The notes beneath the pieces were generated by a model, which was not told where the DNA came from, ran no database searches, and saw only the letters and a program-made list of their open reading frames with translations. Below, piece after piece: positions 31,243 through 38,854 of a DNA stretch of 64,000 nucleotides (the first letter of the stretch is position 1; every line of letters starts with the position of its first letter). The stretch is from the NCBI RefSeq assembly GCF_013044135.1, contig NZ_JABEPP010000002.1:558001-622000 (forward strand), written 5' to 3'. The DNA is from Enterovirga aerilata. GTDB taxonomy: Bacteria > Pseudomonadota > Alphaproteobacteria > Rhizobiales > Beijerinckiaceae. A program made the position numbers and the translations under genes.

Positions 31243-31590
31243 ATGACGTCGATCCAAGCTTTCCGTGCCGGGCTCTTCGCCCTTGCCATGACGGGCGCCG
31301 CGCAGGCGCAGGAGGTGCCTCGCACGCCGCCCAACGCCGAGCTCGAGGCGTGCAAGACGACTGGCCTCCTCGCCCTCAAGGAACGCAGCCCGGCCGTGAC
31401 GGACGTCCTGATCGACCCGGACGCGGTAACCATCGCCAAGGCCGACACCAAGGTCGAGGACACGCCCGTCAAGGGCGTGATCATGGGCGAGGCTTATCTG
31501 GAGAAGAACAGAACCGAGAAGCCGCACCGCTTCGTCTGCCTCATCGGCGAGAAGGGAAAGGTACTCCTCACCTTCTTCACGCAACAATAG
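31243..31590 (+). CDS. Secreted hypothetical protein
   Basis: A 115-residue protein with a typical Sec signal peptide (GLFALAMTGAAQAQ, predicted cleavage after Ala22). The mature part has two Cys (in LEACKTTG and RFVCLIGEKGK), which could form a disulfide in the periplasm, and contains AVTDVLIDPDAVTIAKADTK. I do not recognise the family; the layout resembles small periplasmic proteins of unknown function in rhizobia. The ATG at 31243 gives the best signal peptide; the frame is open 10 codons further up. Confidence 0.7.
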   Translation: MTSIQAFRAGLFALAMTGAAQAQEVPRTPPNAELEACKTTGLLALKERSPAVTDVLIDPDAVTIAKADTKVEDTPVKGVIMGEAYLEKNRTEKPHRFVCLIGEKGKVLLTFFTQQ

Positions 31591-31693
31591 CAGCGGCGGC
31601 CGCCGGGACGGTTAGGTTACGCCCGGCTCGGCCGGATCTGGCAGAGCCGGTCCGCCCGCGTGCTTTCCGCGCGCCGAGAAGCGCCTCGACCAA

Positions 31694-33109
31694 ATGCGTC
31701 GCGAACGCCTCATCCCGATCATCGTCGCGACCGCGCTGTTCATGGAGAACACCGATTCCACGGTGCTCTCCACGGCGCTCCCGGCGATCGCGGCCGACCT
31801 CCGGCAGGACCCGATCGCGCTGAAGCTCGCCCTCACCTCCTATCTCGTCAGCCTCGCCGTCTTCATCCCGGTCTCGGGCTGGATGGCGGACCGGTACGGA
31901 GCCCGCAACGTCTTCCGGGCGGCGCTCGGCGTCTTCATGGCCGGCTCGCTTGCCTGCGCGGCCGCAGGCTCGCTGGCCGGGTTCGTGGCGGCCCGATTCC
32001 TCCAGGGGATGGGGGGAGCCATGATGGTGCCGGTCGGCCGGCTGGTCCTCCTGCGCAGCGTTCCGCGCGGCGAACTGGTCAATGCGATGGCCTGGGTAAC
32101 GATGCCGGCGCTCATCGGCCCCGTCCTCGGACCGCCGCTCGGCGGCTTCATCACCACCTATTTCGACTGGCGCTGGATCTTCATCATCAACCTGCCCGTC
32201 GGACTGGTCGGGATACTGCTCGCGACGCGCTTCATGCAGGACGTCCGCGAGGAGGAGCGGCGCCCGCTCGACCGGTTCGGGTTCCTGACCTTCGGCTTCG
32301 GCCTCGCGCTTCTGATGCTCGGCTTCTCGACCGGCGGGCGCCATCTGATCCCGATCGGGGCTTCGATCGCTGCGGGGCTACTCGGGGGAGCGCTGGTCGC
32401 CCTCTATGTCCGGCATGCGCTGCGCGCCCCTGCGCCGCTGGTCGATCTCGCGCTGCTCAGGCTGCCCACCATGCGCAACGGCTTGATCGGCGGGGTCCTG
32501 TTCCGGATCGGGGTCGGGGCGATTCCCTTCCTGCTTCCGCTCATGGTGCAGCTCGGATTCGGACTGAGCCCGGTTCATTCGGGCCTCCTCACCTTCGCGT
32601 CGGCCGCGGGCGCGATGGTGATGAAGGGGCTCGCGGCCCGTATCCTGAGACGCTTCGGCTTCCGTCAGGTCCTCGTCTGGAACGCGATGGTCGCGTCGGC
32701 CTTCATCGCCGCCAACGGCCTGTTCACGCCGGCAACCCCCGCCGTCCTGATCCTGGCGATCCTCCTGGTCGGCGGCTGCTTCCGGTCCCTCCAGTTCACG
32801 GCCCTGAACACGATCGTCTATGCGGATGTCCCGACCGACCGGATGAGCGCGGCGACGAGCCTCGTCAGCGTCACGCAGCAGGTGGCGCTGAGCGCCGGGA
32901 TCGCCGTCGGGGCGGGCGTGCTCCAGTTCGCAATCCAGGTCGGGCATGGAAGCGAGCTCGCGGCGGCCGATTTCTGGCCGGCTTTTCTGGCCGTCGGCCT
33001 GATCTCGGCCTCGTCGGCGCTGTTCTTCGCGAGGCTCGATCCCGATGCCGGGGCCGAGATGGCCGGCCGGGCCGCCATCGCGGCAAAGCCGATGGCCGAC
33101 AGCGCCTAG
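31694..33109 (+). CDS. MFS transporter, DHA2 (EmrB/QacA-like) family
   Basis: A 471-residue multi-helix exporter. The N-terminal MENTDSTVLSTALPAIAADL motif, the loop GWMADRYGARNVFRAAL (motif A) and the motif C region GPVLGPPLGGFITTYFDWRW are characteristic of drug:H+ antiporters of the DHA2 group. About 13-14 hydrophobic segments can be counted. The substrate is unknown. There is no adjacent EmrA-type membrane fusion protein or regulator. Its stop abuts that of rlmE on the other strand. Confidence 0.88.
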   Translation: MRRERLIPIIVATALFMENTDSTVLSTALPAIAADLRQDPIALKLALTSYLVSLAVFIPVSGWMADRYGARNVFRAALGVFMAGSLACAAAGSLAGFVAARFLQGMGGAMMVPVGRLVLLRSVPRGELVNAMAWVTMPALIGPVLGPPLGGFITTYFDWRWIFIINLPVGLVGILLATRFMQDVREEERRPLDRFGFLTFGFGLALLMLGFSTGGRHLIPIGASIAAGLLGGALVALYVRHALRAPAPLVDLALLRLPTMRNGLIGGVLFRIGVGAIPFLLPLMVQLGFGLSPVHSGLLTFASAAGAMVMKGLAARILRRFGFRQVLVWNAMVASAFIAANGLFTPATPAVLILAILLVGGCFRSLQFTALNTIVYADVPTDRMSAATSLVSVTQQVALSAGIAVGAGVLQFAIQVGHGSELAAADFWPAFLAVGLISASSALFFARLDPDAGAEMAGRAAIAAKPMADSA

Positions 33110-33814
33110 CTACGGGTCGCCATCCGTCCCGCCGCCGCGAAAGCCGGTCGCCAGAACGTAGAGCTCGGCCGAATCGGAGCGGCTCGCGGCCGGCTTCACG
33201 TGCCGGACCTGCGCGAAGTCGCGCTTCAGGTCGGCGAGGAGCGCGTTCTCCGTCCCGCCCTGCAGGACCTTGGCCAGGAACGCGCCGCCAGGCTGCAGCA
33301 CCGCGCGGGCGAACTCGGCCGCCGCCTCCGCAAGCCCCATGATCTTGAGGTGGTCCGTCTTCTTGTGGCCGGTGGCGTTGGCGGCCATGTCGGACATCAC
33401 GACGTCGGCGCCCCCGCCGAGCATCTCCTTCAGGCGCTCGGGGGCGCGCTCGTCCATGAAGTCGAGCTTCTCGAAATCGACGCCGGGGAGAGCGTCCATG
33501 TCGAGGAGGTCGATTCCGACCACCCTCCCCTTGCCCCCCGCCCGGCTCACGCGCTGGGCCGCGACCTGCGACCAGCCGCCGGGAGCTGCGCCGAGATCGA
33601 CCACGCGCCCGCCCGGCTTGAACAGGCGGAACTTGTCGTCGATCTCCAGGAGCTTGTAGGCCGCGCGGGAGCGATAGCCCTCGCGCTTCGCGCGCGCGAC
33701 ATAGGGGTCGTTGAGCTGCCGCTCGAGCCAGGCGCGCTGGGCCGGCGTACGGTTCCCGCCTTTCCTGACCCTCTGCCGACCCGGAGCCCGCGAACCGCCC
33801 TTGTCCGCGCTCAA
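33110..33814 (-). CDS. rlmE: 23S rRNA (uridine-2'-O-)-methyltransferase
   Basis: A 234-residue FtsJ/RrmJ-type methyltransferase that modifies U2552 of 23S rRNA. The SAM motif [18 protein letters not shown] (near residue 72), the [19 protein letters not shown] segment near 130 with the catalytic Asp, and [19 protein letters not shown] with the catalytic Lys near 178 are present. The start is a TTG overlapping the stop of ppx (TTGA), so the two are translationally coupled, a rare start codon for this gene. The N-terminal 30 residues are basic ([18 protein letters not shown]). Confidence 0.95.
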   Translation of the reverse strand: MSADKGGSRAPGRQRVRKGGNRTPAQRAWLERQLNDPYVARAKREGYRSRAAYKLLEIDDKFRLFKPGGRVVDLGAAPGGWSQVAAQRVSRAGGKGRVVGIDLLDMDALPGVDFEKLDFMDERAPERLKEMLGGGADVVMSDMAANATGHKKTDHLKIMGLAEAAAEFARAVLQPGGAFLAKVLQGGTENALLADLKRDFAQVRHVKPAASRSDSAELYVLATGFRGGGTDGDP

Positions 33815-34929
33815 GCCGAGCCCCGGCGCGACCAGACCTTGTCCTCGCGCATCATGCTCATGAGGATGCCCTCGCGCAGGCCGCGATCGGCGATCCGCAG
33901 ATATGGCGCCGGAAAGGCGCGGCGGATTGCTTCGAGGATCGCACAGCCCGCAAGGACCAGGTCAGCGCGATCGCGGCCGATGCAGGGATTCTGCGCGCGC
34001 TCGTCGATATTGGTCGCGAGCAGCCGGTCGATGACGGCCGAGATCTCGTCGTCCCGCATCCACATGCCGTCAACCCGGCGCCGGTCGTAGCGATCGAGCC
34101 CGAGATGGATGCCGCCGACCGTCGTCACCGTCCCGGACGTGCCCAGCAGGTGGAAGTTCGGCGCGGCGGCCGCCGCACCGGCCTTCAGCGCGAACGGAAG
34201 GAGCCGGCCGGACACCTCGTCCACCATGTCCTCGAAGATCTCGGGCGTGACGCGCTGTCCGCCGTGCCGCTCGGCCAGCGTCACCACCCCGACCGGGAGC
34301 GAATCCCAGGCGCGGATGCGCTCGCTGGGACAGAGGAGCGAGGAGCCGGTCTGGCCGTCGAGCCAGGCGACCTCCGTCGAACCGCCACCGATGTCGAAGA
34401 TGATAACGGCGCCGGCCTTGGGGTGCGCCAGCGAGGCGCAGCCCATCACGGCGAGAGTCGCCTCCGTCTGCCGGTCGACGACCTCGATCTCGATCCCGAC
34501 CTCGCTGCGGACGCGCTGGATGAAGGCCGGCCCGTTCGAGGCAAGCCGGCAGGCCTCGGTGGCGATCAGGCGCGAGCGGACGACGTTGCGGGCGTCGATC
34601 TTGGCCCGGCAGATCCGGAGCGCCGCGATCGTACGGTCGATCGCCTCCTCGTTCAGCCTGTCGCCGATGCCGAGCCCCTCGCCCAGGCGCACGATGCGCG
34701 AGAATGCGTCGACGACCCGGAACTCGTGATAGGACGGCTCTGCGATGAGAAGCCGGCAGTTGTTCGTGCCGAGATCCAGCGCCGCATAGGCCCGGGCTGC
34801 GCGGCGGACATGGGAGTGCGGTCCGGTACGGGAAGAAGGGCGCCGCTGCGCCGGCGTATGATCGTCGGCGGTACGATGTGCCCGCTCGGCGGCACCGGCG
34901 TGGGCGAGCTGTCCGCCTCCATCCTGCAC
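33811..34929 (-). CDS. ppx: Exopolyphosphatase / guanosine pentaphosphatase family protein
   Basis: A Ppx/GppA-family phosphatase of about 372 residues with ASKHA fold. Seen are [20 protein letters not shown] near residue 50, the second phosphate-binding loop [17 protein letters not shown] near 178, and [17 protein letters not shown] near 268. It hydrolyses polyphosphate and/or pppGpp; sequence does not say which. I chose the GTG at 34929, which has GGGAA about 8 bp upstream; a GTG at 34983 within a palindrome is the alternative. The N-terminal 45 residues are low-complexity. Confidence 0.87.
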   Translation of the reverse strand: MQDGGGQLAHAGAAERAHRTADDHTPAQRRPSSRTGPHSHVRRAARAYAALDLGTNNCRLLIAEPSYHEFRVVDAFSRIVRLGEGLGIGDRLNEEAIDRTIAALRICRAKIDARNVVRSRLIATEACRLASNGPAFIQRVRSEVGIEIEVVDRQTEATLAVMGCASLAHPKAGAVIIFDIGGGSTEVAWLDGQTGSSLLCPSERIRAWDSLPVGVVTLAERHGGQRVTPEIFEDMVDEVSGRLLPFALKAGAAAAAPNFHLLGTSGTVTTVGGIHLGLDRYDRRRVDGMWMRDDEISAVIDRLLATNIDERAQNPCIGRDRADLVLAGCAILEAIRRAFPAPYLRIADRGLREGILMSMMREDKVWSRRGSA

Positions 34930-34968
34930 GGTTGCGATTCCCGGATGCGCGGACGGATGCCCGCGCCT

Positions 34969-34983
34969 GTGACTTGAAGTCAC
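34969..34983. promoter_or_regulatory. Palindrome between ppx and acyl-CoA dehydrogenase
   Basis: GTGACTT-G-AAGTCAC is a perfect 7-bp inverted repeat in the divergent region of ppx and the acyl-CoA dehydrogenase gene, 115 bp before the latter. It has the size of an operator for a dimeric regulator. Which regulator is unknown. Confidence 0.4.
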
Positions 34984-35041
34984 TGTATCAATGGGAATGT
35001 GATCATGCCAAGCCGAAACTCCCAGGGGGTGTGGCGGAGCC

Positions 35042-35075
35042 GCTCCCCTTGCGGGACCGGCCCGAAGGTCTATGA
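35042..35075. repeat. Degenerate fragment of the birA-type palindromic repeat
   Basis: The stretch contains CTCCCCTTGCGGGA followed closely by CGGCCCGAAGG, the same two blocks in the same order as in the left half of the element inside birA (8050-8080). Between them the sequence is shortened. It appears to be a truncated, decayed copy in the leader of the acyl-CoA dehydrogenase gene. Confidence 0.5.
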
Positions 35076-35097
35076 CGCCTCCCATCGGAGCTACGCC

Positions 35098-36300
35098 ATG
35101 ACCGCCCACGCCCGTATCGCCGCCCCCGAAACCTCGTCGCGCCGTTCGCCCTACTTTCGCGAGGAGCACGAGATGCTGCGCGCACAGGTTCGGCGCTTCG
35201 TCGAGGACGAGGTGAAGCCGAACGGCCATCTATGGGAGGAGCAGGGCTTCGTGCCGCGGGAGGTGCTGCGGCGGATGGGCGAGCTCGGCTTCCTGGGCAT
35301 TCGGTACCCGGCGGAGTTCGGCGGCTCCGAACTCGACACGCTCGCAACCGTAGTTCTCGCCGAGGAACTCGGACGCTCCACCTTCTCGGGCTTCGCCATC
35401 ACGGTCCTGGTCCATACCGACATGGCGTCGGTCCACGTCGCGAATGCCGGCTCGCCCGAACAGCAGCGCGCGCACATGGCCGACATCGTAGCCGGACGGA
35501 AGATCTGCGCGGTGGCCATCACCGAGCCGGGCGCCGGCTCGGACGTGAAAGGCATCCGCACCCGGGCGCGCCGGGAAGGCGGCGACTATGTGATCGACGG
35601 CTCGAAGATCTACATCACCAACGGGGTGTATGCCGATCTCTATTGCGTCGCCGCGAAGACGGGCGGCGAGGAGGAGCGGCCCTCGCGCAGCGTCTCGATG
35701 TTCCTCGTGGAGAAGGGCACGCCCGGGCTGCGCGTCGGTCGCGCGCTCGACAAGCACGGCTGGCGCTCCTCCGATACGGCCGAGCTCTTCTTCGAGGATT
35801 GCCGCGTCCCGGCGTCCAGCCTGCTCGGCGCCGAGGGCCAGGGCTTCTACGCGATCATGCGCAACTTCCAGAACGAGCGCACCGTGATCGGCGCCATGGC
35901 CATGGGGGAGGCCCAGGCCGCGATCGACCTCACCCTCGAATGGGTAATGAGCCGAAAGGCCTTTGGCGGCGTGCTCTGGGACAAGCAGGCCATCCGGCAG
36001 AGGCTCGCCATGCTGCAGGCGAAGGTCGAGGCGGGCCGGCAACTCGTCTACCATGCGGCCTGGCTCGACGCGCAGGGGGCCGATGCCACCCGCGAGGTCT
36101 CCATGGTCAAGGCCTATTGCGGCGAGCTCGTCAACGAGGTGATGTATGCATGCCTGCAGTTCCACGGCGGGCTGGGCTTCATGCGGGAATCGGCGATCGA
36201 GCGCATGGCCCGGGATGCCCGCGTACAGGCGATCGGGGGCGGCGCGACCGAGGTCATGCTGGAGGAAGTCGCCAAGCGCATGGCGCCCGGACTGCTCTAG
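35098..36300 (+). CDS. Acyl-CoA dehydrogenase
   Basis: A 400-residue FAD enzyme introducing a 2,3-double bond into an acyl-CoA. The FAD-binding motif VAITEPGAGSDVKGIRTRA (near residue 137), IDGSKIYITNGVYADLY near 165, RKAFGGVLWDKQAIRQRL near 290, and LQFHGGLGFMRESAIERMAR near 355 are all typical. Substrate chain length cannot be read. The ATG at 35098 has GGAG 8 bp upstream; an in-frame ATG at 34999 would add 33 atypical residues over repeat sequence. No other beta-oxidation genes are next to it. Confidence 0.92.
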   Translation: MTAHARIAAPETSSRRSPYFREEHEMLRAQVRRFVEDEVKPNGHLWEEQGFVPREVLRRMGELGFLGIRYPAEFGGSELDTLATVVLAEELGRSTFSGFAITVLVHTDMASVHVANAGSPEQQRAHMADIVAGRKICAVAITEPGAGSDVKGIRTRARREGGDYVIDGSKIYITNGVYADLYCVAAKTGGEEERPSRSVSMFLVEKGTPGLRVGRALDKHGWRSSDTAELFFEDCRVPASSLLGAEGQGFYAIMRNFQNERTVIGAMAMGEAQAAIDLTLEWVMSRKAFGGVLWDKQAIRQRLAMLQAKVEAGRQLVYHAAWLDAQGADATREVSMVKAYCGELVNEVMYACLQFHGGLGFMRESAIERMARDARVQAIGGGATEVMLEEVAKRMAPGLL

Positions 36301-36451
36301 CGGGGCTCGGACAGCTCCTCCAAGAAGCTGCCGCGACCCGGGCATTAAGCAACAAAATCTACCACCATCTTTTACCCTAACTCGCGTCATTGGTTGAAGT
36401 TTTCGACTCCGCCGACAAGTGTCCGGCAACGGTAACTTGGAGGAGTCATCA

Positions 36452-37138
36452 ATGAACGCTGAGCTCTACGGTAGCTCGCCATCGGAGGCCGAGAGCTCCG
36501 GTCCGGTCTCGCCGGAGGAGGTATCCGGCGAAGGTCCTCAGGCCGAGATGGAGAGTTCGGTCCTGGACGCGCTCCGGCCTCTGCTTCGCCCGAAGCGGAG
36601 GAAGGAGGGGGGCGAGAACGCCGTGTCCCCCGCGGGCGCCGTGGCGGCGGCATCGGAGAGCGAGCCGGCCGAACGCGAGGTCGACTACCTCGAAGAGGTG
36701 AAGGCCATCACCGGCACGGAGGAGGATCCGGAGCCGGCCGATACCGTGTGGGACACCTTCATGGCCGTCGGGGAGGACCTCGAGCGGCGCAGCCGGCAAT
36801 CCGCGACCATGGCACGTCTTCTCGAGCAGCACCGCTACCAGCTCCAGACCGCCGAGCGCGAGCGCGACGCGGCCTACGAGAAGTTCGCCCGCATCGTGCC
36901 GGTCGTCCAGGAGACCGCGCAGGCGCTCCGCGAGGCGCTCGACGCGCGCAAGCTCGACGAGGATCCGGCCAAGATGCACCGGCTCTTCATGCTCAACGGC
37001 CGCGCGCTGGACGAGCTCGAGAAGGTCGCGGTCACCCTCTTTGCGGATTTCCTGTGGGTCAAATCGGCCTGGGAGCAATATGCCCGCAGCGCCGAGGATG
37101 CCCGCAAGCTCCGCGCGAGCCTCGACGCGGCGAATTGA
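36452..37138 (+). CDS. Hypothetical protein with central coiled coil
   Basis: A 228-residue soluble protein. The first 90 residues are acidic and Ser/Pro/Glu-rich (SSPSEAESSGPVSPEEVSGE), then a helical region contains SRQSATMARLLEQHRYQLQ and AERERDAAYEKFARIVPVVQ with heptad-like spacing. I do not recognise a family. The ribosome site GGAGGAG precedes the ATG by 6 bp, so it is well translated. The 151 bp upstream are relatively AT-rich and probably contain its promoter, but I cannot fix the boxes. Confidence 0.75.
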   Translation: MNAELYGSSPSEAESSGPVSPEEVSGEGPQAEMESSVLDALRPLLRPKRRKEGGENAVSPAGAVAAASESEPAEREVDYLEEVKAITGTEEDPEPADTVWDTFMAVGEDLERRSRQSATMARLLEQHRYQLQTAERERDAAYEKFARIVPVVQETAQALREALDARKLDEDPAKMHRLFMLNGRALDELEKVAVTLFADFLWVKSAWEQYARSAEDARKLRASLDAAN

Positions 37139-37159
37139 GAACCGCCCTGAGCGCGGGGC

Positions 37160-37663
37160 TCAGTACCCGCGCTTCACCTGCGCGAGGGCGTTGCCGAACT
37201 CGTCGGCGAAATGCTCTCGCTCGGGCGGGGACAGCTCGCCCGCGATCGTGATGCGCTCCCCGCGTGAGACGAGCGCGAGCCTCTGCAGCCCGTAATCCTC
37301 GTCCGTCTCCCGGTGCAGCCGGGTCCAGAGCGGGTTCAGCCGCCATTCGCGTGCGTCGCCGCGATGGGTGACGCGCCGGAACATCAGCTCGATAGGCGTC
37401 AGCACGACCTCCTCGAAGGCGCGGCCGCGCCGGTAGCTGATCCTGAAGGCGAGGTAGAGGCCGACAAGGTCGAGCATCAGGAAACCGCCGACCGGCCAGA
37501 AGCCGAGCGTCGCAAAGCGGATCGCCGTCGCGCCGGCCACCCCGGCGCAGAGAATCATCATGACGCGGAAGCCGTTCCGCCCGAGCGAACGATGCGGCCG
37601 GATGACGGCCGCGAAAACGGGCTTCGGATCGTCGTGAGCCCGGCCGGGCTTGCCGCTCTCCAT
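37160..37663 (-). CDS. DUF2244 domain protein
   Basis: A 167-residue inner-membrane protein of the DUF2244 family, common in alphaproteobacteria, function unknown. It has IRPHRSLGRNGFRVMMIL near the N terminus, two membrane segments (about residues 28-50 and 55-75), then a soluble domain with the WRLNPLWTRLHRE segment and the C-terminal GRRLSPPERE-like ITIAGELSPPEREHFADEFG. It is divergent from nth with only 20 bp between start codons, so the two promoters must overlap genes. Confidence 0.85.
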   Translation of the reverse strand: MESGKPGRAHDDPKPVFAAVIRPHRSLGRNGFRVMMILCAGVAGATAIRFATLGFWPVGGFLMLDLVGLYLAFRISYRRGRAFEEVVLTPIELMFRRVTHRGDAREWRLNPLWTRLHRETDEDYGLQRLALVSRGERITIAGELSPPEREHFADEFGNALAQVKRGY

Positions 37664-37683
37664 GGCCGAAATATAACCGGCCC

Positions 37684-38418
37684 ATGGCCGACCGGAAGCC
37701 GTCGACGACGCCGAAGATCCGCGGCCGCAGCGCCGCCCCCGTGGCCGCAGCGCCGGGGCGGCGGCTGAAGGTCGCCAACCCCGTCGACGACGCGACGCTG
37801 ATCGAGATCCTGACGCGGTTCGAGACGGCAAACCCGAGCCCGCGGGGCGAGCTCGAACACACCGATCCCTATACGCTGCTGGTGGCCGTGGTGCTGTCGG
37901 CCCAGGCGACCGACAAGAGCGTGAACCTGGCCACGGCCGAGTTGTTCAAGGTCGCGAGGACGCCGGCCGAGATGGTCGCTCTCGGCGAGGAACGGCTCGC
38001 CGAGTACATCCGCAAGATCGGGCTGTACCGGACCAAGGCGAAGAACGTCATCGCACTCTCGCGCATCCTCCTGGAGGAGCATGGCAGCGTCGTTCCGCCG
38101 GCGCGCGCCGTGCTGGAAGCCCTTCCCGGGGTGGGCCGGAAGACCGCGTCAGTGGTCCTGAACGTCGCCTTCGGCGAGCCCACGATCGCGGTCGACACGC
38201 ATGTCTTCCGCGTGTCGCATCGCATCCCGATCGTGATCGGCAGGACGCCGGACGAGGTGCAGGCGCGGCTGGAGAAGCGCATCCCGCACCGCTTCCTGGC
38301 GCATGCGCATCACTGGCTCATCCTGCACGGCCGCTACGTCTGCAAGGCGCGCACGCCCGAGTGCCCGCGCTGCCTGATCAACGATCTCTGCCGCTATCCG
38401 GCGAAGACGCTGCCCTGA
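37684..38418 (+). CDS. nth: Endonuclease III
   Basis: A base-excision DNA glycosylase/AP lyase for oxidised pyrimidines, 244 residues. The helix-hairpin-helix LPGVGRKTASVVLNVAFG with the catalytic Lys nearby (about residue 145), the catalytic Asp in VDTHVFRVSHR (about 167), and the C-terminal [4Fe-4S] loop C-x6-C-x2-C-x5-C (about residues 220-236) are all intact. The N-terminal 35 residues are a basic extension. Alternative: none likely. Confidence 0.97.
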   Translation: MADRKPSTTPKIRGRSAAPVAAAPGRRLKVANPVDDATLIEILTRFETANPSPRGELEHTDPYTLLVAVVLSAQATDKSVNLATAELFKVARTPAEMVALGEERLAEYIRKIGLYRTKAKNVIALSRILLEEHGSVVPPARAVLEALPGVGRKTASVVLNVAFGEPTIAVDTHVFRVSHRIPIVIGRTPDEVQARLEKRIPHRFLAHAHHWLILHGRYVCKARTPECPRCLINDLCRYPAKTLP

Positions 38419-38430
38419 GCCCGATCCGGA

Positions 38431-38640
38431 TCAGCGCCCGAAAAGCTGCGTGTGCGGAAGCGCCTCGCCGATCCCGAGCGTCTTCAGGTCGCGGCTGTTC
38501 GGCCGGCGGCCGGCCTCGACCGCGGAGGCGCAGCGGATGGCCGCCCCGGCGATCTCGAGGAAGGTGCGGATCGTCCCGAAGCTCCGGCCGCCAGCGGCAG
38601 CCGACCCGAGAACGGAGGAATTCATGGTTGTTGTAGCCAT
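38431..38640 (-). CDS. Small protein behind a PhaR-like operator
   Basis: A 69-residue protein with a Ser/Ala/Gly-rich N terminus, a central helix (TFLEIAGAAIRCASAVEAGR) and a C-terminal DLKTLGIGEALPH. The C-terminal half is faintly reminiscent of DUF1127 small proteins (R-x-L-x-x-L-G-I) but lacks the basic cluster. Its promoter contains a CTGC-N3-GCAG palindrome, the site recognised by PhaR, the regulator of phasin and PHB genes in alphaproteobacteria. That makes a role around polyhydroxybutyrate granules or carbon storage possible; this is an inference. It is convergent with nth. Confidence 0.65.
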   Translation of the reverse strand: MATTTMNSSVLGSAAAGGRSFGTIRTFLEIAGAAIRCASAVEAGRRPNSRDLKTLGIGEALPHTQLFGR

Positions 38641-38691
38641 CGGATCTGACCTCTCAAGGTTTGCCGATGGGCGTTCCCCCTTGACCCCAAC

Positions 38692-38719
38692 AAGATAGGG
38701 TTATGCTGCAATGCAGCAA
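38692..38719 (-). promoter_or_regulatory. Promoter with embedded PhaR-like operator
   Basis: On the minus strand TTGCTG (38714-38719) and TATCTT (38692-38697) are 16 bp apart and lie about 55 bp before the start of the 69-residue gene. The -35 box overlaps a perfect inverted repeat, TGCTGCA-A-TGCAGCA (38704-38718), which contains CTGC-N3-GCAG, the published PhaR recognition pattern in Rhodobacter. A repressor bound there would block the -35 box. Confidence 0.6.
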
Positions 38720-38854
38720 GTGCCGTGCCGCGGGCTCTGGCATGCCAGCAAGGCATGGCGCGGCAACGGCCTGTTAACGGCCCTCGCGCCACATGCATCT
38801 TCTCGCGGGTCGCGGCGACGGAACGTTTAGGCCGCTCGCCTACGATCCGGACTT

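Noticed and set aside
34999-35097. Upstream ATG for the acyl-CoA dehydrogenase
   Set aside because: It would translate the repeat fragment into 33 atypical residues and has no ribosome site; the ATG at 35098 has one.
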